A stretch of 64,000 bases of DNA. It comes from Psychrobacter arcticus 273-4. GTDB taxonomy: Bacteria; Pseudomonadota; Gammaproteobacteria; Pseudomonadales; Moraxellaceae. The notes under the pieces were generated by a model that was not told where the DNA came from, did no database searches, and was given only the letters and a program-made list of their open reading frames with translations. Both the position numbers and the translations under genes were made by a program. This document shows, piece by piece, positions 48,355 through 57,547 of the stretch (its first letter is position 1; every line of letters starts with the position of its first letter). The stretch is taken from NCBI RefSeq assembly GCF_000012305.1, contig NC_007204.1:1-64000 (forward strand), in the 5' to 3' direction.

Positions 48355-50013
48355 TTATGCCATGTTTGCGCTGTTTTTTAGATATTGCATAAATAATGGC
48401 ACTGGACGACCGGTTGCCGCTTTGTCTTGACCTGAAATCCATGCCGTACCAGCAATGTCTAAATGTGCCCATGCTTGACCTTCTTCAACGAAGCGCGATA
48501 AAAAACATGCGGCAGTCACAGCACCAGCACCTTTACCACCGATGTTTTGCATATCAGCGATAGGCGAGTCAAGCTGTGCTTGGTACTCATCATCCATTGG
48601 CATATGCCAGATAAGATCACCCGATAAATGACTGGCATTTTCTAAGTCAAACAACACATCTTCATCATTACTAAAGACTGCTGAGCGTACATGACCCAAT
48701 GCAACCACACAGGCACCGGTCAAAGTCGCCACATCAATAATGGCTTTTGGTTGATAGCGCTGTACGTAGCACAAGGTATCGCACAATACTAAACGACCTT
48801 CGGCATCAGTATTTAATATTTCAACTGACTTACCATTCATTGCTCTGATGATATCGCCTGGACGGGTCGCATCCCCTGATGGCATGTTTTCAGCACAAGC
48901 TAGCGCACCAACGACATTGATAGGTAGACGCGCTTCACACAAGGCTTTGATGGTACCGAGTACCGCAGCTGAACCGCCCATATCAAATTTCATCTCATCC
49001 ATTGCCGCACCCGGTTTGATTGAGATACCACCTGAATCGAAGGTCACGCCTTTACCGACAAGAACGATAGGCGCATCATTGTTTGCAGCATGGGCATTGT
49101 CTTCGCTATTTTGGTCAGCTTTTTTAGCGGCTTTCTTACTAGGTAGTTTATCAGCCAACGCTTTTAGACCACCAGCTACTTTTGCGCTGTTGGTAGTGGC
49201 TTTGCTAGTATCGGCAGTGGCGCTAAAATTAGACTGACCGCGATATTCCATTAGTACAAGTTTGCCTTCTTTGGTAGAGCCTTGCGCGACCGCTAAGAAG
49301 CAGTTCATACCCAGTGCTGACATCTCTTTTTCACCCAGGACGGTAACTTTTAATAAGTTAGGATAGGTGGCTGCCAGTTCCTGTGCTTGCTCAGCCATAT
49401 ACGCTGGGAAACAGATATTACCCGGCTCATTGGCGACATCACGGGTCAAGCTTTGACCAGCAAAGACCGCTTGTGCAAAGTTTAACGAATCTTCTAAAGA
49501 CGGATCTGCCAGTAAGTAGATATCTGTTAAAACAGGCGTCTGCTGCTCAGATTTATACTTGTCAAAACGATAGCTTGCTGCCAGTAGATTCAGGGCAAAT
49601 TGACCAAACTGATTTTCTTCTAACGTATCACCTAAAGCCACAGTGATAGAGTCGACCCGCTTTTGCGTGCTTTTATAAATGGTATTGGCGATTTTTTGTA
49701 AGACGCTATGACGAAGCTTATCAAGGCTCCCGACACCAACCAATAATAGCTGTACTGGATTTTCTTTGGTGGTTTTTTTATCACCAGCCAGTGCGTAGTC
49801 CGCGACCGTTTCACAAGCTTTACCGTTAAAGTGCGACACTTCAATCAATTGCTCAATACGGGTTTGATAGTCGCTCAATACCGACTCTGCTAAGATATTT
49901 TTTTTATCATCGATTAAGACGACAAGGCAGGCGGCGTCTTTACTTTTGGCTTCTTTTTTAAGAATTTTTTGTGTATGGGTTTTTGGTAAACTTTGCGTTA
50001 ATTTAATATTCAT
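48355..50013 (-). CDS. pepA: Leucyl aminopeptidase PepA
   Basis: Di-metal M17 aminopeptidase. Metal and catalytic motifs VGKGVTFDSGGISIKPG, MKFDMGGSAAVLG and NTDAEGRLVL. 552 aa against 503 in E. coli. The extra residues are mainly an insertion at about 262-311, rich in Ala, Lys, Asn and Ser (KLPSKKAAKKADQNSEDN), between the N-terminal domain and the catalytic core. Homologues of PepA also bind DNA at recombination sites, which is not testable here. Confidence 0.95.
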   Translation of the reverse strand: MNIKLTQSLPKTHTQKILKKEAKSKDAACLVVLIDDKKNILAESVLSDYQTRIEQLIEVSHFNGKACETVADYALAGDKKTTKENPVQLLLVGVGSLDKLRHSVLQKIANTIYKSTQKRVDSITVALGDTLEENQFGQFALNLLAASYRFDKYKSEQQTPVLTDIYLLADPSLEDSLNFAQAVFAGQSLTRDVANEPGNICFPAYMAEQAQELAATYPNLLKVTVLGEKEMSALGMNCFLAVAQGSTKEGKLVLMEYRGQSNFSATADTSKATTNSAKVAGGLKALADKLPSKKAAKKADQNSEDNAHAANNDAPIVLVGKGVTFDSGGISIKPGAAMDEMKFDMGGSAAVLGTIKALCEARLPINVVGALACAENMPSGDATRPGDIIRAMNGKSVEILNTDAEGRLVLCDTLCYVQRYQPKAIIDVATLTGACVVALGHVRSAVFSNDEDVLFDLENASHLSGDLIWHMPMDDEYQAQLDSPIADMQNIGGKGAGAVTAACFLSRFVEEGQAWAHLDIAGTAWISGQDKAATGRPVPLFMQYLKNSANMA

Positions 50014-50260
50014 ATATTGTTATCCTTATTAGATGAATGCATTTTTTTAAAAGCGTGAGTACAGTCGTGAGTACAGTAAGGTATCAAATTTAAACTGGCA
50101 ACGCATTTGAATCGATATTGTATTTGAACTGCTACCAATCTTAAATAGGCACACCTATCGAGCAAGCGTAGTAGTGTAGCATATCGACGCACAGTACGCA
50201 GTTAGCAAGGGTTGGGTAATGTTTCTGAACCTATTTCCTGCATTATTTTAGCGTCTGTCG

Positions 50261-50866
50261 TTAGCTGTTAGTCAACTTATCAGTCGCTACTAGAGCGGCA
50301 AATCTATCTTGAAGTGCAGCCATTGCACTATCGTGCACAGTGCTAGCGGTTATGACTTGTCCTGCAACACTAGGCAGATCGCGGGTGGCGCAGGCATCAT
50401 GGCAAACAAAACTCTCAAAACCTAAATCAAAGGCCGCTCTGACGCTTGAGCTGACGCACATATGGCTCATAAAGCCTGCAAAAATAATCTGTTGCTTGCC
50501 GGCCGATGTTATAAGCGCTTGGAGCTCGGTATCATAAAAGGCGTTAGGGTGCATTTTGATAATGGTTTTTTCATCATCAAGGGGCTGCAGGCTATCAATA
50601 ATATCTACCTTTGATGATAACGGATTGAAAATCTTGTCATTATCCTGACCATGATGAGCGACATGAAATATCGGGATGTTTTTGTTCCTAGCTTTATAGA
50701 GCAGCAGGCGCGCGTTCGCAGTGGCTTTATTTCCGGCATCACCCAACGGCATTGCGCCGTCAACATATTCATTTTGGAAATCAATCATAACAATAGCGCA
50801 GTTGGACCAATCAATCTCATTAAATTGACCACCAGATAATCCGAGTAAGGTAGAGGGAATAGACAT
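50261..50866 (-). CDS. Isochorismatase-like cysteine hydrolase
   Basis: 201 aa. Catalytic Asp in VMIDFQNEYVDG, Lys in KTIIKMHPNAF, and Cys in GFMSHMCVSSSVRAAFDLGF. These match the cysteine hydrolase/isochorismatase fold. Substrate is unknown: nicotinamide, N-carbamoyl compounds and isochorismate are all used in the family. Confidence 0.88.
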   Translation of the reverse strand: MSIPSTLLGLSGGQFNEIDWSNCAIVMIDFQNEYVDGAMPLGDAGNKATANARLLLYKARNKNIPIFHVAHHGQDNDKIFNPLSSKVDIIDSLQPLDDEKTIIKMHPNAFYDTELQALITSAGKQQIIFAGFMSHMCVSSSVRAAFDLGFESFVCHDACATRDLPSVAGQVITASTVHDSAMAALQDRFAALVATDKLTNS

Positions 50867-51311
50867 TTTATGCTCCGTTAATTAGTAAACGACATGAGTG
50901 TAGATGCTAAATCTTAAATAATTTTGAGTGCTAACTGACGTTAAATACTAACAACTAACGCTGAAAGTATTCAGTACGTAATACGTACAGTACACAAATT
51001 CAGTTAGAAAACATGCATGAGAGACTTAATCGTGATGTCTTAGTTAGAGAACTTGTATCTTATATGGTGCGCTTATGTTTCAAATAGCTAAATTACGTCC
51101 CAATTTAACCCTGTTGATGAGCAAGCAATAACTGCTTTATCAGTAACGGCTAGGTAATGTATTCAAATACATTTTCCCGCTATTTTTTATAGAAATATGC
51201 TAGCATTAGCGGTTACACCTATTGCCTCTATTCAAGCTTAACTACCCTTACCAATACAGACGCGATAAACCGCACAAACGCCAACCACTACAACCGCTAA
51301 GAGTGCCTACT
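50867..51311. other. Intergenic region upstream of lptF
   Basis: About 440 bp between divergent genes. It contains an imperfect palindrome around GTACGTAATACGTAC (about 50976-50990). Presumed promoters of both genes, but no convincing boxes are identified. Confidence 0.35.
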
Positions 51312-52634
51312 GTGATATTACGCCGCTATATGACCCAACAAGTTGCCTCAACGACCGCATTGGTCTTGGGGTTTTTAGTGGTGATGATGCTCGGCGGTCG
51401 CTTGATCCGATATTTCGGTATTGCAGCCGAAGGTAATTTAGATATCAGCTTATTATTCACCATCATTGGTTATAATTTGCCGTATTTTTTAGAACTGATC
51501 CTGCCATTGGCATTTTTTATTGCCTTGATGCTGGTATTCGGTCGACTTTACGTTGATCAAGAAATGGCAGTTATCAATGCTAGTGGTATCTCACGCGGTC
51601 GGCTTGGGCGCTTGATGACACCATTAATATTGGCATTGTTCGTTGGTGAGGCAGCATTATCCATCGTTGGTAAGCCATGGGGTGTGCGTTCATCTGAGAA
51701 TGTTTGGCAGCAGCAAGCCTTAACCAGTGCCTTTGATTTGATTCGCCCCAATCAATTTATCAGTAGTGGTAATTATCATCTGTATGTGGGCAGTTTGAGT
51801 GATGATAAAAAACAATTGCAAGATGTGATATTGATTCAGTCTGAGCCTGAAAAAAAGGGCAGTGCGGTTAAAAATAATACTGCTAAAACTAACACTGCTA
51901 AAAATAGTGCCATGGATGTCGAAAATAATATAGACCCCGAAACAGCCGAGCAACTCAATATTCCAGAGCTGCCAAATGCGCTTGCAAATAGTACCAATAT
52001 TAGCAAAGATGCTATTACGCTTGCCAAACGTGCTCAGCAAGTAGACACGGGCAATAGTGGCGTGACGCAATTGGATTTATTCCAAGGTCGGCGTTATGAA
52101 GTCGGCGCGGGTAGTCTAAAATACAATCAAGTAGGCTTTGATCGTTATCGTATTACCTTGACGGAGTCGTCAAAAGAAGTCATCACTGAAGACAATATCG
52201 AGACCCAAGCGATTGGACCGTTATGGCAAGCTGCAACGGGCAATGCGCAAGTGGGTAGCAACAATGCCATGCGTGCGGCGCAAGGTGAACTTGGTTATCG
52301 TTTATCGCTACCTTGGCTGATGATTATCGCGCCGATGCTGGCAGTGCCACTGGCGCAAGTCCGTCCACGTCAAGGCCGCTGGTTACGCCTGTTTCCCTCT
52401 ATTTTATTGTTTGTCAGCTGCGTGCTCGGTATTATTTCACTCAAAAATGCAGTCGGCAAAGGAAGTGTAAGCGTTTGGGCGTATGCATGGCTGATTTTAG
52501 GATTTATGGCATTGGCACTTTATATAAATTGGGGCAGCCGCGTGCAGCATCGATTGCGCTTTCGCAAACCAGAGACTGACCTTTTAACAGTGACTGATCA
52601 CCAAAACAATGGCTCACAGGGAGGGCAGTCTTAA
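51312..52634 (+). CDS. lptF: LPS export permease LptF
   Basis: One of two permeases of the LptB2FG transporter that extracts lipopolysaccharide. Begins VILRRYMTQQ with a GTG at 51312 and TAAGAG upstream. A TTG at 51222 is in frame but gives an atypical basic extension. Membrane segments near the N-terminus and three at the C-terminus flank the periplasmic beta-jellyroll, which here has an inserted Lys/Asn/Thr-rich loop of about 45 residues (NTAKTNTAKNSAMD region). Stop overlaps the lptG start by one base. Confidence 0.94.
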   Translation: MILRRYMTQQVASTTALVLGFLVVMMLGGRLIRYFGIAAEGNLDISLLFTIIGYNLPYFLELILPLAFFIALMLVFGRLYVDQEMAVINASGISRGRLGRLMTPLILALFVGEAALSIVGKPWGVRSSENVWQQQALTSAFDLIRPNQFISSGNYHLYVGSLSDDKKQLQDVILIQSEPEKKGSAVKNNTAKTNTAKNSAMDVENNIDPETAEQLNIPELPNALANSTNISKDAITLAKRAQQVDTGNSGVTQLDLFQGRRYEVGAGSLKYNQVGFDRYRITLTESSKEVITEDNIETQAIGPLWQAATGNAQVGSNNAMRAAQGELGYRLSLPWLMIIAPMLAVPLAQVRPRQGRWLRLFPSILLFVSCVLGIISLKNAVGKGSVSVWAYAWLILGFMALALYINWGSRVQHRLRFRKPETDLLTVTDHQNNGSQGGQS

Positions 52635-53842
52635 TGCGCTCCTTATTTGAAAAATCCCCAGCGACTAATCATTTGGCTGCAAAACCGACCAATCTAAAAG
52701 TGCTCAGTCGTTACGTAAAGCTCAATGCATTGCTGGCAATTATCGCAGCGGTCATAGGATTGTGGGCATTACAGCTGGTATTCTCTTATTTATCAGAACT
52801 TGATTCGCTAGATGATAGTTATACGATGGGAGAGGCGATCAAATATATCTTTTATCGCTCGCCTTATTTTTTAGAGCAATTTATTCCGACTGGTGCCTTA
52901 TTGGGCGCGGTCATTGGTTTGGGGTTGCTGGCTAATAACAGCGAGCTGGTCGTCATGCGCGCTGCTGGAATCAGTGTCTATCGCATCGTCAGTTGGGTAT
53001 TACAACCTGCTCTGATTTTTGTGGTATTGGCGCTGATAATCAATCAATTTGTATTGCCACATTCTAATCAATTGGCAAATGAGATTAATAGTAAGGGTAA
53101 CAGCTCGCTGGTGACTTCAGTACGTGGTTATTGGACGGTGCAGCCGCGCTTTGAGAATACAAAAAGAGGCACTACAAAACCTGATGGCAGTGATATTCTC
53201 TATATCGATTATGCTGATGTAAAAGGCAATATCGGTCAGGTAAAGCGTTGGCACTTGGATAATAATGGTAGTTTGCAAACCGCCATCCATGCGGAAGGTG
53301 GGCAATATATTGGGCGCGAACCACTTGATACTGTCAGTAGTAAACCGAGTGAGCAATATCGTTATGAGTGGCAGCTGAACAATATGACCAAGCTGATGAT
53401 TAATCAAGGCTTTGAAAGTAGCCAAGCCATATCGCCCACCGACACACTGAGTTTACCCTTTGCCCCTGAGTCTGTGTATTTGCTCACGCATCAAGCTGAG
53501 GATTTATCGTTGACTCAGCTATATGAGCACCGTCAGTTTATGCGTCAACAAGGTCAGCGCTCTTTAAGTCATGAGCTGGCGTTTTGGCAAAAGCTATTAT
53601 CACCCTTATCTATCTTATCGCTAGTGATTGTCGCCTGCTCATTCGTTTTTGGTTCCTTGCGTACGCATAGTCTTGGCTTGCGAATTGTCGTGGCATTATT
53701 ATTTGGTTTGCTGTTTAGTTACGTGCAGGATTTGGTTGGTTTTGTCTCGCTTGCTACTGGCTTTTCGCCACTACTGATGGTGCTATTACCAATTATTGCC
53801 AGTGCGCTATTGGGTGAGTATTTACTGAAACGGCAGATGTAA
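52634..53842 (+). CDS. lptG: LPS export permease LptG
   Basis: Partner permease of LptF in the Lpt bridge. 402 aa. N-terminal segments (LNALLAIIAAVIGLWALQLVF), coupling-helix region SELVVMRAAGISVYRIV, periplasmic jellyroll, and C-terminal segments ending GEYLLKRQM. Translationally coupled to lptF (TAATG). A strong terminator follows. Confidence 0.94.
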   Translation: MRSLFEKSPATNHLAAKPTNLKVLSRYVKLNALLAIIAAVIGLWALQLVFSYLSELDSLDDSYTMGEAIKYIFYRSPYFLEQFIPTGALLGAVIGLGLLANNSELVVMRAAGISVYRIVSWVLQPALIFVVLALIINQFVLPHSNQLANEINSKGNSSLVTSVRGYWTVQPRFENTKRGTTKPDGSDILYIDYADVKGNIGQVKRWHLDNNGSLQTAIHAEGGQYIGREPLDTVSSKPSEQYRYEWQLNNMTKLMINQGFESSQAISPTDTLSLPFAPESVYLLTHQAEDLSLTQLYEHRQFMRQQGQRSLSHELAFWQKLLSPLSILSLVIVACSFVFGSLRTHSLGLRIVVALLFGLLFSYVQDLVGFVSLATGFSPLLMVLLPIIASALLGEYLLKRQM

Positions 53843-53862
53843 TCTTCAAAGTTTAGCCATAA

Positions 53863-53901
53863 AAAAGCACGCTAAATCATTATGATCTAGCGTGCTTTTT
53901 A
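53863..53901. terminator. Bidirectional terminator after lptG
   Basis: AAAAAGCACGCTA and TAGCGTGCTTTTT around a 13-nt loop, between convergent lptG and the methyltransferase. Confidence 0.92.
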
Positions 53902-53919
53902 TTTGTCTGATTCTAGGAC

Positions 53920-54528
53920 TTAATCTTTGGTTGCCATGGTAATCGTATAGGTTTTACCTTGTTTGACCTTTTCGCTATTACCAAATACTTCGATAAATGA
54001 GCGCTTCATGAATTGACGTAAACCATTAATCGTCACCACGTAAAAGCGTCCACCTTTACGCATACGCGCATGAGCATCAAGAAAATATAGGTAATGCTGC
54101 TCTTTGCCTACCTTGGCTGGCAGGTTCGACATCACAAGGCTAAAGTCTTTCGCTTTATCCACATGATTAAAACCGTTTGATAAATGCACATCGACATTAT
54201 TCAGACCATTCTTTTCACAATTAAGGCGCGCATATTCAACCGCCATAAAGTCTTTATCAATTAAAGTATGCTGACCATTAGGGCATTCACGCGCTGCGGC
54301 CATACCCAATACGCCATAGCCACAGCCCAAATCTATCGAGTCATCATCATTTTGAAAATCCACATAATCGAGCAACATCAAGCTACCATCATCAAGTTTT
54401 TGTGGTGAAAAAATACCCCACGTGGTCGCAAAATCAAACGGCTTGCCCAGCACATCTTGACGAAAATTGATGTCTTCGCGCCAGTATTTGGCTTTTTCTA
54501 ATAGATCGCTAGGTGGTCTATGGCTCAT
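53920..54528 (-). CDS. RsmC-like small methyltransferase
   Basis: 202-aa class I SAM methyltransferase of the MTS family. SAM loop IDLGCGYGVLGMAAA, then MSNLPAKVGKEQHYLYF, where the usual NPPI is NLPA, and RKGGRFYVVTING. It matches the C-terminal catalytic half of RsmC or the single-domain YbxB group. Probably an rRNA guanine-N2 methyltransferase. Target unknown. Confidence 0.82.
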   Translation of the reverse strand: MSHRPPSDLLEKAKYWREDINFRQDVLGKPFDFATTWGIFSPQKLDDGSLMLLDYVDFQNDDDSIDLGCGYGVLGMAAARECPNGQHTLIDKDFMAVEYARLNCEKNGLNNVDVHLSNGFNHVDKAKDFSLVMSNLPAKVGKEQHYLYFLDAHARMRKGGRFYVVTINGLRQFMKRSFIEVFGNSEKVKQGKTYTITMATKD

Positions 54529-54868
54529 TGGATTCTCGGATTATGGATAAGTAAAAGGTGGTGCATTGCTCAAACGAACAGCGTGCACATTATGGTGAGT
54601 ATTGTAACGATAAAACAGGAGGTTTGCAGCTATGGATTGATAGAAATTGTGGTTGGTATTAAAGGAGGGTCATTGAAAACCCTCTGCTACTTTTGCAAGT
54701 GGTCTATTAGAAATTAACACTAACATTAGTTGACTTGTAAAACAATTTAATAAATTCTTATTAATCAAAAATATCTTTCAGGATTCGATGGGAAGAGCAC
54801 CGTTTTCGTTCGTAAAATACTTTGCTTAGGTCTATATAAATTCTGAACCCAGTAGGATAAAAATTAAC
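54529..54868. other. Intergenic region with weak hairpin
   Basis: About 340 bp without a gene. A hairpin GAGGGT...ACCCTC lies at about 54665-54684. No other feature is recognised. Confidence 0.35.
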
Positions 54869-55006
54869 TATAGTCGTTGAAAAGTAATATCGATACAACA
54901 CGTACTACTGGTGCAAATTTTTCTTGCTTGCTGTGCCTACGCAGACAGAGGCTGCAAAAAATTTACACCAGCAGTACTGTAGCGACTTTAAAGTATTTCA
55001 ACTATA
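54869..55006 (+). repeat. Family I repeat, copy I
   Basis: Full 138-bp copy, with TCGTTGAAA in place of TCGGTGAAA and GCAGTACTGT near the right arm. Confidence 0.9.
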
Positions 55007-55287
55007 TTATTTTCGATCTATACTGCTAACCAGATATTCGTTTTTTAATTACGAAAAAAGTAACAATTATATTTTGGTATCTTCTAATGCTAGATAGCAA
55101 TGTATCTATATTTTTTACTTTTTGCCTTAATTTATCATTTTTATTAGAAAGTTCAGCATGTGTTGTGCCAATGGAAGCACATGAACAGTGTGCGAATATC
55201 ATTCTGCAAAAATTTGGCAATACTACATCTATATCATAGTAGCTGTGACCTAAGAAAGTATGGTTAATAACGATCAATAGATATGAA
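55007..55287. other. Gap between repeat copy I and the DMT genes
   Basis: About 280 bp. A minus-strand frame runs through it (55026-55421) but overlaps the transporter gene out of phase and resembles no family. I treat it as non-coding. Confidence 0.4.
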
Positions 55288-55752
55288 CTACTGAGCCTCT
55301 TTAGGTTCAGAGTTGCTGCTAGCATAAATAAAATAAAGCGCGATTGCCAAACAAACCAAAGCACTGATTCGACTGCCTGAAAGGCTGATGGCCTCATTAC
55401 CAAGTAAACCAAAATTATCAATTAATACACTCATACTCAGCTGACCAAAAATAACTGCCACCGTTGCCACAGCAGTCCCAATACGCTGGACCGCAACCAC
55501 CATAATGACAATATAAGGAACACCACACAATGCACCAAGTAGTTGCCACTTAGGGACATCCATCAAAGTAACGGTATGATTTGGCTCAAAAAATAAAATA
55601 AGCAAAGCGGTCACAACCGCACCCACAGAAAAGGTTAAAAAGGCACTTTTAAACACCCCAACGTTGCTGCCAAGGCGACCATTTAATGCTGCCTGGATAC
55701 TTAAAGCCGCACCGCCAATTATTGCTAATACAATCATTAAAATAAGCGTCAT
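55288..55752 (-). CDS. DUF606/YdcZ-type DMT transporter, second subunit
   Basis: 154 aa with about five membrane segments. DUF606 pattern: LAIIGGAALSIQAALNGRLGSNVG and LCGVPYIVIMVVAVQRIGTAVATVAVIFGQLSMSVLIDNFGL. Half-size drug/metabolite transporter. It follows a paralogue after a 5-bp gap, and the upstream stop region supplies its SD (AAGGATAA). The two may form a heterodimer. Substrate unknown. Confidence 0.85.
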   Translation of the reverse strand: MTLILMIVLAIIGGAALSIQAALNGRLGSNVGVFKSAFLTFSVGAVVTALLILFFEPNHTVTLMDVPKWQLLGALCGVPYIVIMVVAVQRIGTAVATVAVIFGQLSMSVLIDNFGLLGNEAISLSGSRISALVCLAIALYFIYASSNSEPKEAQ

Positions 55753-55757
55753 TTAGG

Positions 55758-56192
55758 TTATCCTTTTGCCATAAAAAAAAGTGCGGCAATAATGAAAAAT
55801 AAAGCGATAATTCGTTTGCTGTCTATTTTTCGTTCCATGGTTTCGAACAAACCATAATGATCTATGATTAAACTCTGAAATACTTGCCCAGCCAATATCC
55901 CAATCATCGTCAGCGCAATGCCAATAACAGGCGTCACTACGGTTAATACCACAACATAAACAGGCCCTAAAATACCACCAACCAGTAGTAAAGGCGGCTG
56001 TGAGAAAAAGGAAGGGCTGTCTCGCGGACTAAAAAACAACATTAAAAAGAATGTTAAAGCAGCGCCAACACCAAAAATGCTCAATGTTGCCCACAGCTCG
56101 CCTACCTGACTCCCTAAAGGCCCAAGTAACCCTGCTTCAACAGACAACCCCATGCCGCCTAACACAACAATGAGTATCAATAAAATTTGCAT
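55758..56192 (-). CDS. DUF606/YdcZ-type DMT transporter, first subunit
   Basis: 144 aa from ATG 56192 (AAGGA upstream). About five membrane segments, with GGMGLSVEAGLLGPLGSQVGELW and GPVYVVVLTVVTPVIGIALTMIGILAGQVFQSLIIDHYGL. Paralogue of the next gene. Divergent from a LysR regulator 98 bp away, so likely under its control. Confidence 0.85.
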   Translation of the reverse strand: MQILLILIVVLGGMGLSVEAGLLGPLGSQVGELWATLSIFGVGAALTFFLMLFFSPRDSPSFFSQPPLLLVGGILGPVYVVVLTVVTPVIGIALTMIGILAGQVFQSLIIDHYGLFETMERKIDSKRIIALFFIIAALFFMAKG

Positions 56193-56254
56193 GAAAAAAT
56201 CCTTAATGAGCAATACGCTGCAGCTTACAGCAATGTATACCCATTAAAAAACGC

Positions 56255-56291
56255 TATAATACGAAAATGACCTTTGCATAAGTTGCACAAA
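56255..56291. promoter_or_regulatory. lysR / transporter divergent promoter region
   Basis: TATAAT at 56255-56260, and a partial dyad TTTGCATAAGTTGCACAAA at 56273-56291 touching the LysR start. A LysR-type binding site is plausible. Inference only. Confidence 0.4.
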
Positions 56292-57226
56292 TGAATACGG
56301 TAGATACCATCAACATACAAACACTCTTATTTTTTATAGAGGTTTTTGACGCTCAGAGTTTTTCTGTAGTGGCTCGAAAAGAAGGCGTCTCGGCTTCTAA
56401 AGTGTCACGTATTATCAGGCAGTTAGAGGACTCACTGGGACAGCAGCTTTTTTACCGTAATACACGCGCTGTTACTCCTACTGAGGCAGGTCGCGTATTT
56501 ATGCGCTATGCAAAATCCATGACCGAGAGCATGAGTGCAGCACAGCAGGAGCTTCAAGACAGGACATTAGAACCGGGTGGTTTAATTAGAATCAACGCTC
56601 CCGTATTTTTTGGACAACGACATATCGCACCTTGGCTGCCACAGCTTAGTGCTCAGTATCCTAAATTACAGATAGATTTGAGTTTAACGGATGACTTTAT
56701 TGATCCTCATCATTATGCAACAGACGTTATTTTTAGAATTGGCACCTTAAATGATTCGGCCTTTCATGCTCGTATTTTTGGCGAGCAAACCTATCATCTT
56801 GCCGCCTCTCCATCGTACATAAGCACGCATGGTAAATTGCAAGTGCCAGCAGATCTGACACATCATAAATGTTTACTATATAAAGGCTCAACAGGACCCA
56901 ATCGTTGGCTTTTTAAAACAGAAAGTGAAGATTGGACGCCATTCTTAGCACCCGCTTTATTGATGTCCAATAATGCAGAATCTTTATTGGTATCTGCACT
57001 CAAAGGTATGGGGATTGTGCTTTTTCCAGATTGGCTCATCGGTGAGCATTTAAAGAGTGGTGAGCTCATTAAGCTACTGCCTAATTATAGTACGGCCGTC
57101 AAAACCACACCTCAACATGTCGCAGCTATTTATCCTCATACTCGTCATGTCTCTCTAAATGTTAGAGCATTAATTGATTATTTTGCTAAGGTTTATGGTC
57201 ATCCTCTTTATTGGCAACTCAATTAA
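56291..57226 (+). CDS. LysR-family transcriptional regulator
   Basis: 311 aa. N-terminal winged HTH with FIEVFDAQSFSVVARKEGVS and SKVSRIIRQLEDSLGQQLFYRNTRAVTPTEAG, then the periplasmic-binding-like effector domain starting near 90 (GLIRINAPVFFGQRHIAP). Divergently transcribed from the DUF606 pair, its likely target. Effector unknown. Confidence 0.92.
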   Translation: MNTVDTINIQTLLFFIEVFDAQSFSVVARKEGVSASKVSRIIRQLEDSLGQQLFYRNTRAVTPTEAGRVFMRYAKSMTESMSAAQQELQDRTLEPGGLIRINAPVFFGQRHIAPWLPQLSAQYPKLQIDLSLTDDFIDPHHYATDVIFRIGTLNDSAFHARIFGEQTYHLAASPSYISTHGKLQVPADLTHHKCLLYKGSTGPNRWLFKTESEDWTPFLAPALLMSNNAESLLVSALKGMGIVLFPDWLIGEHLKSGELIKLLPNYSTAVKTTPQHVAAIYPHTRHVSLNVRALIDYFAKVYGHPLYWQLN

Positions 57227-57547
57227 AAAACAAGAGTTTTAGGAATATCCAATATTTTATTTTTGCTCATAAACACCTGTTATATAAAATTTTACACGCG
57301 AGGCAAGAAGGCATTATTTACAGAAACAGGAATTCTGATACTACGTAACTGTGTTAAAGGCGGGGTATTTACCCCATTCAACTTGGATTCATTATCTCCA
57401 CTAAACATGCCCTTTGATCTTGATCTAAAGGTTCCGTAACGTCATATAAAAATCGATTTAATGCAATAAGTCTTGATAATAATCATTATATTGCATTTAT
57501 AATCGTTTTTCCGCAAAATAGCTTATCTATAATCGCTTGAGCCACTC
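57227..57547. other. Region upstream of the Fic gene
   Basis: About 320 bp. Contains a 14-bp palindrome GGGGTATTTACCCC at 57362-57375. No gene. Presumably holds the fic promoter. Confidence 0.35.

Noticed and set aside
51222-51311. TTG start for lptF 30 codons upstream
   Set aside because: Extension is basic and Pro-rich, unlike LptF starts. GTG 51312 matches the family start and has a better upstream purine run.
55026-55421. 131-aa minus-strand reading frame
   Set aside because: Overlaps the DUF606 gene in another frame by over 130 bp, starts inside it, and shows no family pattern.
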